DNA of 64,000 bases from Flavobacteriales bacterium (GTDB taxonomy: Bacteria; Bacteroidota; Bacteroidia; Flavobacteriales_D; Sanyastnellaceae). A program made the translations under genes and the position numbers. Position 1 is the first letter of the stretch. Each line of letters starts with the position of its first letter. Below the pieces are notes generated by a model. The model had not been told where the DNA came from and made no database searches. It saw nothing but the letters and a program-made list of their open reading frames with translations. The stretch lies in contig PKEB01000019.1 of assembly GCA_002863125.1 (NCBI GenBank), positions 1 through 64,000 of the forward strand. Direction: 5' to 3'. Below are positions 49,515 to 62,346 of this stretch, piece after piece.

Positions 49515-50944
49515 TTTTCAAAAGCAGACAACGCCGCTTGCAAAGCCACGCGGGCATTCAACCAGTCGAGTTCAGCACCGAGGCGTTTGCCTTTGGCTTC
49601 AAGCAGCCCGTTTCGGGATTCGTTCCATTCGAACGACGACACCACGCCTTCGTTGAATCCGATCTCCGTTTGGGTGTAAATCTCTTGGGCGATGTCCTGT
49701 GCCTGGCGCGCATTGTTCATCACCGCAGTGGCATTGGAAAATGCGGCTTTCGCGTTGGCAAACTCCATCTCCGCCGCTTGCATCAACTGAGCCAATCCAA
49801 TGCGGGCGCGCTCCTCGTCAATCTTCTTCTTTTCCACGGCTTGTCGCCCGCCAAAACTGGTCCACAGCGGCATAGAAAAATTGAGGCCCCAAAGCTGAAT
49901 GGGATACCACTTCTCGTCCGCATCTAAGAAGTTGAACGCGTCCCGTTGGGCGTTGGATTGGTTGGTGTAAAACGCGGCAATCTGTGGCCAACCCTGTGCC
50001 TGTTGGTTCTTGATATTCAAGCGTGCCAAGTCGAGGTACACCTGCTGTTCTTGCACCGCCGGCAAGGCCGAGGCGTTCAACGGGCGACTGGCCCACTCCA
50101 GTTCCTGGCCGTTTTGGAGCAAGTCGCTCATCTCATCGGTAACCGTCAGTGCGTCCGACAACCCGATGCCCATTTGGAAGGCGAGCAGCCCTTTGGCCAA
50201 CACCACTTGCTGTTGAGCGTTCAGCACCTGGGCCTCCAACTCCGTTTGGGCCAATTCAAGTCGATCCACGCTCAGCGCATCCGCAAAACCCGCCTGCTGC
50301 AAGGCCTCCACTTCGGTTTTGCTTTCTGCCAGCAAGGCCACCGCCTCTTCCGCCATCTCCAATCCCGCCTGCGCTCCCAGCACCAAGTGGTACGCTTCGG
50401 CCACCTGCTGCATCACCTCATCGGCTGTCCGGTCAATGGCACGGTCGCGCGCCTCAACGAAAGACTGGGAAGCACGAAGAGCGACAAAATACGAGCCGCT
50501 GAACACCAGCTGGCTCGCCTGGACGCCGACGTTGGCCGTATGTGCCTGACCGAACTGGAATTCAGAAAGGGCATTCGGATCCACGGGAGGGGCGTTCAAC
50601 GGCACCCCCGTTTCTTGCGCTACCCCGCCGAGGAACGCATTCAGGTAGTCTGGAAAGCCGAACACGTCTCCGGCGGCCACTTGGGTCGGGATGTCGATGT
50701 ACTGGCTGTAGTCCGCAACCAAGTTGACCTGGGGCAAACCCAACGCGAGCGTCTCCTTGACGTCCCGGTCCGCTTGAGAGCGGTCCAACATGGCGTACTG
50801 CATCGCAAAGGCGTTTTCCAGGGCAATGGCTTGCGCCTCTTCCAAGGACACCGCGTAGGTGGTTTGGGCCGTGGCCCGCGGTAGGGACAACGCGGCCAAA
50901 AAGACCAGCGCCCAACCCGGGGTTTTCGTTAAAAGGGTGCTCAT
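49511..50944 (-). CDS. TolC-family outer-membrane efflux channel
   Basis: A 477-residue protein with a signal peptide (about 1-26, ending ATAQ). Two repeated OEP domains of long helices and barrel strands follow, e.g. SLEEAQAIALENAFAMQYA and EYTQTEIGF-like late helices. It forms the trimeric exit duct for the adjacent RND pump. It overlaps its neighbours by 4 bases on both sides (ATGA). Confidence 0.94.
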   Translation of the reverse strand: MSTLLTKTPGWALVFLAALSLPRATAQTTYAVSLEEAQAIALENAFAMQYAMLDRSQADRDVKETLALGLPQVNLVADYSQYIDIPTQVAAGDVFGFPDYLNAFLGGVAQETGVPLNAPPVDPNALSEFQFGQAHTANVGVQASQLVFSGSYFVALRASQSFVEARDRAIDRTADEVMQQVAEAYHLVLGAQAGLEMAEEAVALLAESKTEVEALQQAGFADALSVDRLELAQTELEAQVLNAQQQVVLAKGLLAFQMGIGLSDALTVTDEMSDLLQNGQELEWASRPLNASALPAVQEQQVYLDLARLNIKNQQAQGWPQIAAFYTNQSNAQRDAFNFLDADEKWYPIQLWGLNFSMPLWTSFGGRQAVEKKKIDEERARIGLAQLMQAAEMEFANAKAAFSNATAVMNNARQAQDIAQEIYTQTEIGFNEGVVSSFEWNESRNGLLEAKGKRLGAELDWLNARVALQAALSAFEK

Positions 50945-51588
50945 GTAAAGAGGTTTTCTTCTTTGATTTTTTCTTCGAGGAACGCAATGCCCTTAGCGGT
51001 GGCGATGGCGCGAATGTGGTAGAGGGCCGACTCGAGGTACAATTGCGAAAGCGGAATGGAAACGGCGGCATCCTCTGCCATGGCGCGCACTTCGTGGCTC
51101 AGGCCGATGAGAAGGCGCGACGCCACTTCAGGATTTATATCATCCCGGTATACACCTTCCGCTTGTCCGCGCCGGATGTTCTCTTCCATGGTGCCCCGGA
51201 GGATCTCGTCGCGCCGATCGTTCACAAAACGGAACGCCTTCGGATGGTACTTGTTCAAGTCGAACAGCACACTGGGGTGCATATCAGAAGTAATCTGGTG
51301 GATGAACCGGATCAGCTTCAGTTCTGCCTCGATGGTGTTTTCGCTGGTGGACTTGGCCTCTTCAATGACGTGCTCCATCTGGGAACAATGCCAAGCCATG
51401 CACTGCAAAATGAGGTCGCGTTTGTCGCTGACGTACTTGTACAGGGTCTTTTTGGAAATGCCTAGTTCGCTCGACAGGTCCGCCATGTTCACCGCCCTCA
51501 CCCCCAAGCGCATGAACACCGAGGTCGCCCGTTGAATCAGGGATTCCTTAGGTTCAATTGCGGTTGTATCTACCGGGAGCGGTTCCAT
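50941..51588 (-). CDS. TetR-family regulator of the efflux operon
   Basis: A 215-residue regulator. The N-terminal HTH (about 22-66) has the TetR pattern MADLSSELGISKKTLYKYVS. The ligand-binding domain follows and is not assignable to a ligand. As first gene of the tetR-tolC-adaptor-permease operon it very likely represses its own promoter, where an inverted repeat is visible. ATG at 51588 is preferred over an in-frame TTG at 51600. Confidence 0.93.
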   Translation of the reverse strand: MEPLPVDTTAIEPKESLIQRATSVFMRLGVRAVNMADLSSELGISKKTLYKYVSDKRDLILQCMAWHCSQMEHVIEEAKSTSENTIEAELKLIRFIHQITSDMHPSVLFDLNKYHPKAFRFVNDRRDEILRGTMEENIRRGQAEGVYRDDINPEVASRLLIGLSHEVRAMAEDAAVSIPLSQLYLESALYHIRAIATAKGIAFLEEKIKEENLFT

Positions 51589-51597
51589 TTGCGGTGG

Positions 51598-51605
51598 CAA
51601 AAGTA
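51598..51605 (-). promoter_or_regulatory. -7 box of the tetR efflux operon
   Basis: TACTTTTG on the minus strand matches TAnnTTTG exactly and ends 9 bases before the ATG at 51588. Confidence 0.5.
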
Positions 51606-51623
51606 CGCTACAAGATGCCTTTA

Positions 51624-51652
51624 GGAAACGAAAACAACGTTAAAACGTTTCC
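51624..51652. promoter_or_regulatory. Putative TetR operator
   Basis: GGAAACG (51624-51630) and CGTTTCC (51646-51652) are a perfect 7-bp inverted repeat with a 15-base spacer containing the palindrome AACGTT. The site lies just upstream of the operon's -7 box, where a -33 element would be, so binding would block transcription. It also sits 5 bp past the stop of the pentapeptide-repeat gene. Confidence 0.6.
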
Positions 51653-51656
51653 AAAA

Positions 51657-52218
51657 TCAGTCGTCCCGAAGGTCCAACCCCCACTGCTGAAGGAGCCCTT
51701 TGAGCTCCTCCTTCTGAAAGCGAGCACCCTTGACCTGGTTCACAGCCGGGTCAATCGTCCATTGCTCGGCCGTGCGGAAATCCGCCTTCTTCAAATTCGT
51801 GCGTTCGAACACGGTTTGCAGCAAATCGCATGTGGCGAATTTCACCCCCTCGCAGTTCGCTGCCGTAAAGTCCGTGTACTGAAGCTTGCACTCCTGAAAT
51901 TGGAATCCACAGACGTCCATTTCTTGCCAAGTTAAAGCTTCCAAATTGCACCGCTCAAAACAAACATTCAGGCCCAATGGATTGCACACCTCAAAGGCGA
52001 TGCCCAGCAGTTTGCATACCTCAAAACGCACGTCTTGGAAACTGGCTCCAAGGGCCTTGATGTTAGACAAATCACAGTCGATGAAGGTGCAGTCCTCAAA
52101 CCGGCTTTGGCGCAGATCCGCGCCCGCCCAATTGACGTTGCGGAACGAGCAGGCCTCGAACCGCGCACCCTTCAACTCCCCCCACGCGCTGGACGAATCG
52201 TAGATTTCTTCGTAGGCA

Positions 52219-52226
<8 letters not shown>
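51657..52226 (-). CDS. Pentapeptide-repeat protein
   Basis: A 189-residue protein made of about 25 imperfect A(D/N)LXX-type pentapeptides, e.g. NWAGADLRQSRFEDCTFIDC and FTAANCEGVKFATCDLLQTV, with many Cys at the i+1 or i+2 positions. They fold as a right-handed quadrilateral beta helix. Some relatives (Qnr, McbG) protect DNA gyrase by mimicking DNA, but most have no known role. The start overlaps the end of hutU by 8 bases, so translation is coupled to urocanase. There is no signal peptide, so it should be cytoplasmic. Confidence 0.92.
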
Positions 52227-54428
<2,202 letters not shown>

Positions 54429-54434
54429 CCACGT

Positions 54435-55352
54435 ATGAAACCGATGCCCGATTTCACGACCGAACGCGTCACGTGGTCCGCTGCCGAGGAGGCCGGCGTC
54501 GAGCTCTGGGTGCGGCGGTTGGATGCGGTTGATTCGCCGGCGCCGGGCAACAAGGCCTGGAAGCTGATGTACCATGTGGAGCGCGCACTGCTGCAACCGC
54601 AGCCCGCCTTGCTCACGTTCGGCGGCGCGTGGTCGAGCCACCTGCACGCCACAGCGGCCCTGGGAGCATCAATCGGGTTGCGAACCATCGGTGTGGTGCG
54701 CGCGACCGAAGCCGAACTGGCCCATCCCACACCGACCTTGCAAGACTGCATCGATTGGGGCATGGAGCTCTTTCCGGTTTCCCGTTCCGAATACAAGGAA
54801 AAAGACGCGCCGTTTTTTAAGGCGTGGTTGCGCGACCGTTTCGGCAATCCCTACATCGTACCGGAGGGCGGCAGTGGAGCGCTGGGCGTCATGGGGTGCA
54901 AGCACCTCATCGAACACGCCGACTTGGAGCGCCCATGGGACGCTGTGGTGGTGGCCGCAGGCACCGGGGCCACGGCCGCGGGGCTCCTGTTGGGGCTCAA
55001 AGGAACCGCCAACCTGTATGTGGCCAACGCACTGAAGGGGTTCGACATGGGACCGGCCATCGAGCACCAATTGAACCTCGCGCTGAACGACTCCACGTGG
55101 TCAAAGGAACTCGCCGACCGTTGCACCGTTTGGAACGACGCCCACCTCGGTGGGTTTGGTCAAATTCCTGAACCCCTCCAATCGTTCATCGGTTCATGGG
55201 AGGGTGAAACGGGCATTCCATTGGACGGCGTCTACACGGGAAAAGCACTGCATCGCTTGGAGGAGGCATGGCGCGAAGGTTCCGATTGGAGCGGGCGACG
55301 CGTCCTGTTCATCCACACGGGCGGGCTGCAGGGAAACCGCTCCTGGCGGTGA
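54435..55352 (+). CDS. PLP-dependent ACC deaminase/D-cysteine desulfhydrase-like enzyme
   Basis: A 305-residue fold-type II PLP enzyme. The PLP lysine is in the N-terminal DSPAPGNKAWKLMYHVE, and the phosphate-binding Gly cluster is VVAAGTGATAAGLLLG. The group includes D-cysteine desulfhydrase and 1-aminocyclopropane-1-carboxylate deaminase; the true substrate cannot be read from the sequence. It is shorter than the plant-associated ACC deaminase, so desulfhydrase or another role is likelier. The long upstream frame to 54243 only covers the DUF5522 gene in antisense. Confidence 0.88.
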   Translation: MKPMPDFTTERVTWSAAEEAGVELWVRRLDAVDSPAPGNKAWKLMYHVERALLQPQPALLTFGGAWSSHLHATAALGASIGLRTIGVVRATEAELAHPTPTLQDCIDWGMELFPVSRSEYKEKDAPFFKAWLRDRFGNPYIVPEGGSGALGVMGCKHLIEHADLERPWDAVVVAAGTGATAAGLLLGLKGTANLYVANALKGFDMGPAIEHQLNLALNDSTWSKELADRCTVWNDAHLGGFGQIPEPLQSFIGSWEGETGIPLDGVYTGKALHRLEEAWREGSDWSGRRVLFIHTGGLQGNRSWR

Positions 55353-55398
55353 CGATTGAAAAATATTTCCGCGCTGTTCAAGAAGCCGGTTGGCGGAG

Positions 55399-55406
55399 TA
55401 AATTTG
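55399..55406 (+). promoter_or_regulatory. -7 box of purF
   Basis: TAAATTTG matches TAnnTTTG exactly and lies 30 bases before the ATG. No purine riboswitch is visible in the 84-bp gap. Confidence 0.45.
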
Positions 55407-55436
55407 CCCCTCAACCAACGCCCAGAACCGGCCGGC

Positions 55437-57329
55437 ATGAGCGACCTCCTCCAACACGAATGCGGCATTGCAATGCTTCGATTGAAGCAACCGTTGCAGT
55501 ACTACATCGACAAATACGGCAGTGCATTTTATGGACTCAATAAGATGTACCTGCTCATGGAGAAGCAGCACAACCGCGGCCAAGACGGAGCCGGACTCGC
55601 CAACATCAAGCTGGACGTTCCTCCGGGCAAGCGGTACATCTCCCGGATTCGTTCCGTGGAATCTCGGCCCATCCAAGACGTCTTCAGCCGCATCATGCCT
55701 CGTTTTGAAGGGCTCTCCTCTGAGCAATTGAAAGACAGCCAGTTTCTGCAAGAGGAAATGGCGTTTACCGGGGAATTGTTTTTGGCCCACCTGCGGTACG
55801 GCACCTACGGCAAAAACCAGGTTGAGAATTGCCATCCGTTTTTGCGCCAAAACAACTGGCGCACACGCAACCTCGTCGTTGCGGGCAACTTCAACATGAC
55901 CAACACCGACGAGCTGTTTGACAAGTTGGTCGGACTCGGGCAGCACCCCAAGGAGAAAGCCGACACGGTGACCATCCTCGAGCGCATTGGTCATTTTGTC
56001 GACGTCGAAAACCAGCGGCTCTTCGATCAATACAAGCAAGAAGGCCTCGCCAATGAGGACATTTCTGAGCGAATCGCCGAAGAAATCGACTTGCCCACCG
56101 TGCTGAAGCACGCAGCCAATTCGCTCGACGGCGGGTACGTCATGTGCGGCATGATCGGCCACGGCGACGCGTTCGTCATGCGGGATCCGAACGGCATTCG
56201 CCCTGCGTTTTTCTACGAAGATGACGAAGTGGTGGTCATCACGAGCGAGCGGCCGGTCATCCAAACCGCCTTCAACGTCAGCACCGAGGACGTGCACGAA
56301 ATCCAACCGGGACACGCGCTCATCATCAAACGCGACGGCACGGTTTCCATGCCACAAGTCAAGCAACCCGGTGAACGGAAGGCCTGCAGTTTCGAGCGCA
56401 TCTACTTCAGCCGCGGCAACGACCAGGACATCTACACCGAACGCAAAGAGCTCGGTCGTCAACTCGTCCCCCAGATCATGGAGGCCGTCGAACACGACCT
56501 CGACAACACGGTCACGAGTTTCATTCCCAATACGGCGGAAACCTGCTTCTACGGTTTGGTCAAAGGCCTTGAAGACCACCTGAGCCAGGCAAAAATCTCA
56601 CGCATCATCGGCTTGGGCGCCAACCCCGACCCGGATGAGGTCAAGCGCATCCTGGACGAACGCGCCCGCGTCGAGAAGATCGCCATCAAAGACGCGAAGC
56701 TGCGGACCTTCATCACCGAAGACGCCAACCGTGACGACCTCGTAGCCCATGTCTACGACATCGCCTACGGCACCGTCAACCCCGGCCAAGACAACCTGGT
56801 GGTCATCGACGACAGCATCGTCCGGGGCACCACGCTCAAGCGATCCATCCTGCGCATCCTCGATCGCCTCAACCCCAAACGCATTGTGGTCGCATCCAGC
56901 GCACCGCAGATCCGTTACCCCGATTGCTACGGCATTGACATGGCGCGTCTGGGGGATTTTATCGCCTTCCAAGCGGCCATCAGCCTCATCAAAGAGCGCG
57001 GCATGGAGCACCTCATCGACGAGGTGTATGCGAAGTGCAGGGCTCAAATCGAACTGCCCAAGGAGGAAAACACCAACCAGGTGAAAGCCATCTACGAACC
57101 GTTTACGACGGAGGAGCTCAACGACCGCATTTCACAGCTACTCACGCCGAAAGGCATGAAGGCGGAAGTGAAAATTGTGTTCCAAAGCATTGAGGGGCTG
57201 CACGCCGCATGCCCGAATCACCAAGGCGATTGGTACTTCACCGGCGACTTCCCAACGCCCGGTGGGCACAAGGTGGTCAACCGAGCGTTCGTCTACTACG
57301 TTGAAGGCCGAAACGACCGGGCCTACTAA
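55437..57329 (+). CDS. purF: Amidophosphoribosyltransferase
   Basis: A 630-residue enzyme for the first step of purine synthesis. The N-terminal Ntn glutaminase has the catalytic Cys9 in QHECGIAML, so a short propeptide must be removed. The phosphoribosyltransferase domain has VVIDDSIVRGTTLKRS. It is longer than the E. coli enzyme because of extra segments in the glutaminase half, as in the long form found in Bacteroidota. ATG at 55437 is used because the earlier TTG at 55356 would add 27 unrelated residues. Its stop overlaps that of the convergent T9SS gene. Confidence 0.94.
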   Translation: MSDLLQHECGIAMLRLKQPLQYYIDKYGSAFYGLNKMYLLMEKQHNRGQDGAGLANIKLDVPPGKRYISRIRSVESRPIQDVFSRIMPRFEGLSSEQLKDSQFLQEEMAFTGELFLAHLRYGTYGKNQVENCHPFLRQNNWRTRNLVVAGNFNMTNTDELFDKLVGLGQHPKEKADTVTILERIGHFVDVENQRLFDQYKQEGLANEDISERIAEEIDLPTVLKHAANSLDGGYVMCGMIGHGDAFVMRDPNGIRPAFFYEDDEVVVITSERPVIQTAFNVSTEDVHEIQPGHALIIKRDGTVSMPQVKQPGERKACSFERIYFSRGNDQDIYTERKELGRQLVPQIMEAVEHDLDNTVTSFIPNTAETCFYGLVKGLEDHLSQAKISRIIGLGANPDPDEVKRILDERARVEKIAIKDAKLRTFITEDANRDDLVAHVYDIAYGTVNPGQDNLVVIDDSIVRGTTLKRSILRILDRLNPKRIVVASSAPQIRYPDCYGIDMARLGDFIAFQAAISLIKERGMEHLIDEVYAKCRAQIELPKEENTNQVKAIYEPFTTEELNDRISQLLTPKGMKAEVKIVFQSIEGLHAACPNHQGDWYFTGDFPTPGGHKVVNRAFVYYVEGRNDRAY

Positions 57330-58318
57330 CGCTGAATTACCAGCTGCTGTGCCGCACCTTCGCCGCAGCGAACCAAGTACGTCCCCGCGGGTAAGTCACT
57401 TACGTTCATCAGTTCTGCACGCAATCCCGGCCGCACCAACTGACGCTTCCATTCGCGGCCGTCCATGCCGTACACCGCCACCTCAGATCCAGGTTGAAGT
57501 CCGACCAAAGTGACGTAATCGCGAGCGGGGTTCGGCAACATGGCAAACTTCGACGCCTCCATCTCGGGCGTGTCCACCACATATTCATCCAGCCAAATTC
57601 CCGCTGCTGATTCCGTAATGACCGGGTCCCCTGCAATAGGTGTGTCCACTGTGGAAATGTTCAGCAAGGCCGCCAGCGCGACCGCGTAATCAGCGGAAAA
57701 GAAATAATCGCCCGTCACCACCACCTCGTACGTACCCAAGAACGTCGAGTCCACAATCACCTCGGTCATCTGCACGCGGTAAACGTCCTCGTAGTAGACC
57801 ATCCCGGGCAGGCCGAGCGTTCCAGAAGAAACACACTCCGCAGTCACCGTGCCTGTACGGTAAACGGTGATGCCAGCAGTGCCGTATTCGCAGGCAAAGG
57901 TGTCTTCGGAGGTGGCGCCGATTTCAAACGGGTAAGGAAAATACTCTTCGGTATCACTGTACGCCACGATGAGGTTGTTTTGGACACCACCGTGGTATTC
58001 GTAGGAGTCCCCGTAGGAATAATAGGTATACATGCCGTCGTCTTGCCTAGCGATGTCAGATCCGGCAAACACCTTGCCGTTGGGAGTTGAGGCCACGCTC
58101 ACGAACGAGCCATTTGACGAGATCAAATCCCAATCGGGGTTGTCCAGGTAAGTCAAATCGTATGATTGACCCGAGCCACCTGTGTCATTCGTTATGTCCG
58201 CAAATCCCGGGGCTACCTTTTGGACGAAGGTTTCACCAGCTTCAGGCGCAGGCGATTGCAACTGAGCTGTGGCAATGAAGGGAGCGAGGAAAGCGAGGAG
58301 GCCAAAAACACGTTTCAT
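57326..58318 (-). CDS. Secreted protein with T9SS type A sorting domain
   Basis: A 330-residue exported protein. The signal peptide is about 1-19 (ending FIATAQ). The middle part (about 25-245) is acidic, Tyr-rich and beta-like, with no domain I recognise. The C-terminal about 80 residues form the type A sorting domain (AMLPNPARDYVTLVGLQPGS, LPAGTYLVRCGEG), cut off by T9SS during secretion. The function is unknown. Its stop overlaps purF's by a few bases, and a tRNA-Leu terminator lies upstream. Confidence 0.9.
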   Translation of the reverse strand: MKRVFGLLAFLAPFIATAQLQSPAPEAGETFVQKVAPGFADITNDTGGSGQSYDLTYLDNPDWDLISSNGSFVSVASTPNGKVFAGSDIARQDDGMYTYYSYGDSYEYHGGVQNNLIVAYSDTEEYFPYPFEIGATSEDTFACEYGTAGITVYRTGTVTAECVSSGTLGLPGMVYYEDVYRVQMTEVIVDSTFLGTYEVVVTGDYFFSADYAVALAALLNISTVDTPIAGDPVITESAAGIWLDEYVVDTPEMEASKFAMLPNPARDYVTLVGLQPGSEVAVYGMDGREWKRQLVRPGLRAELMNVSDLPAGTYLVRCGEGAAQQLVIQR

Positions 58319-58360
58319 GGAATCGGAATTGTAGGGTGTTTGATGGCTTAAAACTAAACC

Positions 58361-58388
58361 AAAAACGCCTCCACGAAGGAGGCGTTCT
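58361..58388 (-). terminator. Intrinsic terminator of tRNA-Leu
   Basis: A 9-bp stem (58364-58372 with 58378-58386, 5-base loop) runs into a T-run on the minus strand. It starts about 10 bases after the tRNA 3' end. Confidence 0.85.
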
Positions 58389-58397
58389 TACAGTCTG

Positions 58398-58479
58398 TAC
58401 CCGGAGTGGGAATCGAACCCACACTCCGTTAGGAACACGAGTTTGAGTCGTGCGCGTCTACCAGTTCCGCCATCCGGGC
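58398..58479 (-). tRNA. tRNA-Leu (anticodon CAA)
   Basis: An 82-base class II tRNA. The acceptor GCCCGGA pairs with TCCGGGT (first pair G-U, as in E. coli tRNA-Leu). The anticodon arm is CACGA-CTCAAAC-TCGTG, so the anticodon is CAA, reading UUG. A variable arm of about 12 bases follows, and the T arm is GTGGG-TTCGATT-CCCAC. The 3' CCA is not encoded (A then CAG). It has its own terminator; upstream TATTTTCG, one base off consensus, may be its promoter. Confidence 0.96.
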
Positions 58480-58544
58480 AAAGCGGACCTCGAAAATAGC
58501 AAAGGATTTGTAGTATTCTGCAAAAGTCTGCACGTTCTTCGCGC

Positions 58545-58568
58545 CGCGAAAGCTATTTCTCTTTCGCG
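58545..58568 (+). promoter_or_regulatory. Hairpin in the typA leader
   Basis: CGCGAAAG (58545-58552) and CTTTCGCG (58561-58568) form a perfect 8-bp stem with an 8-base loop, ending 7 bases before the typA ATG. It could hinder ribosome binding or act in cold-dependent control. Confidence 0.4.
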
Positions 58569-58575
58569 CTACCCT

Positions 58576-60336
<1,761 letters not shown>

Positions 60337-60344
60337 CTCGATTC

Positions 60345-61058
60345 ATGAGGCCTCTGTTTTTCGTTCACATCCCCAAAACAGGGGGTACCTCCTTAATGAT
60401 CCAAGCCAACCAGCAAGGGTTGAGCTGGGGAGAGAAAAATCCATTTTACTTTAACCAGCCATTCAAGCATCATCAACCGCTCCAGTGGTTCATACCTGAC
60501 CGGGAAAATTGCCCGCGAGCGCTCATTAAGTCCCATAATCTGATTACCGTGCTACGAGATCCTGTCGAGCGCTTCATCTCTGACTTGAAATGGCACATAG
60601 AAAAACGCCCCAGTACACTTGAAGCGTTTGGATATTCACGGAAGAAAGTCCGTGAAGATATCAGGCCATTGGTTCATGATATCTTAGACCTCGTTGAGTC
60701 ATTCGATCCCGCAGCTATGAAGCCAGTGGCAAATGAGCTCATACCCTTTCGGGTCCGGCGAAGATTCCAAAAAAGCGAAATCCGAAAGGCCGGTTTATGG
60801 AAGTTAGGATACGCACATTTCTTGCCGCAACACTTGTTTTGTGAATTCGAAGGTGAGGACGTGATTTCACACTACTTCAGTATCGACAATCTCGCTGAGC
60901 TAGAGTCCTTTTTGCGGGATTATGGCATCTCGTTCAGCTCCACGGGTAGGAGCAATCGTTCTCAAACACCAATCCTGCTTAAAAAAGCCGAGCTTGACCG
61001 AATTAACTCGGTCTATGCAACAGACTTGCTGTTCTATAAAAGCAAGGTGTTTACCTAG
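60345..61058 (+). CDS. Sulfotransferase-like protein
   Basis: A 237-residue protein with the two PAPS-binding motifs of sulfotransferases: FFVHIPKTGGTSL at the N-terminus (5'-phosphosulfate loop) and ITVLRDPVERFISDLKW (3'-phosphate loop). It probably moves sulfate to a glycan or another surface molecule. ATG at 60345 is chosen; GTG at 60333, overlapping the typA stop, is the alternative. Base composition falls to more A+T-rich from here rightward, and the gene opens the glycan block. Confidence 0.82.
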   Translation: MRPLFFVHIPKTGGTSLMIQANQQGLSWGEKNPFYFNQPFKHHQPLQWFIPDRENCPRALIKSHNLITVLRDPVERFISDLKWHIEKRPSTLEAFGYSRKKVREDIRPLVHDILDLVESFDPAAMKPVANELIPFRVRRRFQKSEIRKAGLWKLGYAHFLPQHLFCEFEGEDVISHYFSIDNLAELESFLRDYGISFSSTGRSNRSQTPILLKKAELDRINSVYATDLLFYKSKVFT

Positions 61059-61059
61059 T

Positions 61060-62250
61060 TCATAACCCAAAACTTCCAAGCTTAAAATCGGCTATTCCGT
61101 TCAAAATGAGCGAATTAATACGGGAGCTTCTTGATCCTAAGGGAATGCGTTCGGCGACTGATTCCCGGGCTAATACACCCATTTCCTTTCGGAGCTTTCC
61201 GTCCTCTAACAGTAATGTCATCTGCTCAGCAAAGGATTCAAAATCATGCTCCTGAGCTAAAAATCCGTTTTTTCCATGTGTGATTAGCTCCGGTATACCG
61301 CTGTGAATGGTACTGATTACTGGCTTTCCATGTCTCATCGCCTCGACAATGGAGTTTGGTAAGCCTTCTTGGTCTCCTAATCCGCTCGTAACGCTATGTT
61401 GGACAAAAATCTTTGATGCTTGCAACAATCCCAGGGCCCGCTCATGGTCTACCGCGCCTGTGAAAATGAGGTTGCCAGAGTCAACAAGGTGACTAAACCG
61501 TTGTTTCATTTCTTCCTCCAATTCGCCGAAACCAACCCAAATCAGCCGAGCGTCGGGGTGTCCGTCCAAGACCTTCTCGAAGGCCATTAATGTCGCTTGT
61601 GGACATTTTTTTTCAGTGAGTCTGCCCAGTGCGATAAAGTCATACTCGATTGATTTGATGGTCTCTGCTGCCTGCGCACTATCATAAGGCACAACGTGAA
61701 TTGGCCTTTCGACACCGATCAACTGAAGGCGACGTTTGAGGTGATTCGATGGCGACACGAAAAACCTTGCATCTAATGAGCGAGCTGCGCATTGAAGAGG
61801 TTTACTTGCCAGGGCTTGGCTAGCGTCAAAACCGTGCACAGCCACAGCAAAAGGCACGTTGAATTTGTGCAAAGCTTGCTCGGCGTAGCAAGCGTAGTTT
61901 AAATAGTCGAACCAAATGAAGTCTGCCTCAATCCGTGTGAACCTATTCAACCTTCTACTAGCGGTCCTTTGACGAATACTGAACCCCCATTTTTGGTATG
62001 CCTCATTCACCTTTGTTTGACTCAAAAATGCAAAGAGCTTCCAAAGTTTAAGCGACCAAGTTGTTGACGAAAATCCAGAATAGATAACATTCTGAGCACG
62101 ACCGCTTCTCCTGCCGCTTACAACTGTTACACTCATCCCCGCTAGCCTCAAATCCGCAATGGACTTGCGAATAAAGGTCTCGGATGGCGACGTAGTATCA
62201 GAGCCAAGGAAATATAGAATGTGCATAATGTTCTTGCTTGTGGCGCTCAT
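61060..62250 (-). CDS. Glycosyltransferase, GT4 family
   Basis: A 396-residue GT-B enzyme. The nucleotide-sugar site is seen in EGLPNSIVEAMRHGKPVIST (E-x7-E type), with LGRLTEKKCPQATLMAFEKV before it. The acceptor and donor are unknown. It is opposite in strand to both neighbours and ends 1 bp from the sulfotransferase stop. The start may be ATG 62250 or ATG 62226. It is A+T-rich relative to the housekeeping genes. Confidence 0.9.
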   Translation of the reverse strand: MSATSKNIMHILYFLGSDTTSPSETFIRKSIADLRLAGMSVTVVSGRRSGRAQNVIYSGFSSTTWSLKLWKLFAFLSQTKVNEAYQKWGFSIRQRTASRRLNRFTRIEADFIWFDYLNYACYAEQALHKFNVPFAVAVHGFDASQALASKPLQCAARSLDARFFVSPSNHLKRRLQLIGVERPIHVVPYDSAQAAETIKSIEYDFIALGRLTEKKCPQATLMAFEKVLDGHPDARLIWVGFGELEEEMKQRFSHLVDSGNLIFTGAVDHERALGLLQASKIFVQHSVTSGLGDQEGLPNSIVEAMRHGKPVISTIHSGIPELITHGKNGFLAQEHDFESFAEQMTLLLEDGKLRKEMGVLARESVAERIPLGSRSSRINSLILNGIADFKLGSFGL

Positions 62251-62272
62251 TAATCTGGTATTTTAAAATAAG

Positions 62273-62298
62273 GTGAAAACATCGTAGTGTGAAAACAT
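62273..62298. repeat. Short direct repeat in the glycan-cluster intergenic region
   Basis: GTGAAAACAT occurs at 62273-62282 and 62289-62298, a 16-base period in the 96-bp gap between the divergent glycosyltransferase genes. It could be a regulator-binding site. Confidence 0.35.
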
Positions 62299-62346
62299 TT
62301 CTTGCCTTTTGAAACCAGTTTTCTAGCCGGCTCGTATTTTGTTGGT

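Noticed and set aside
55194-56579. 461-codon minus frame opposite purF
   Set aside because: Shadow frame crossing the end of the PLP enzyme gene as well.
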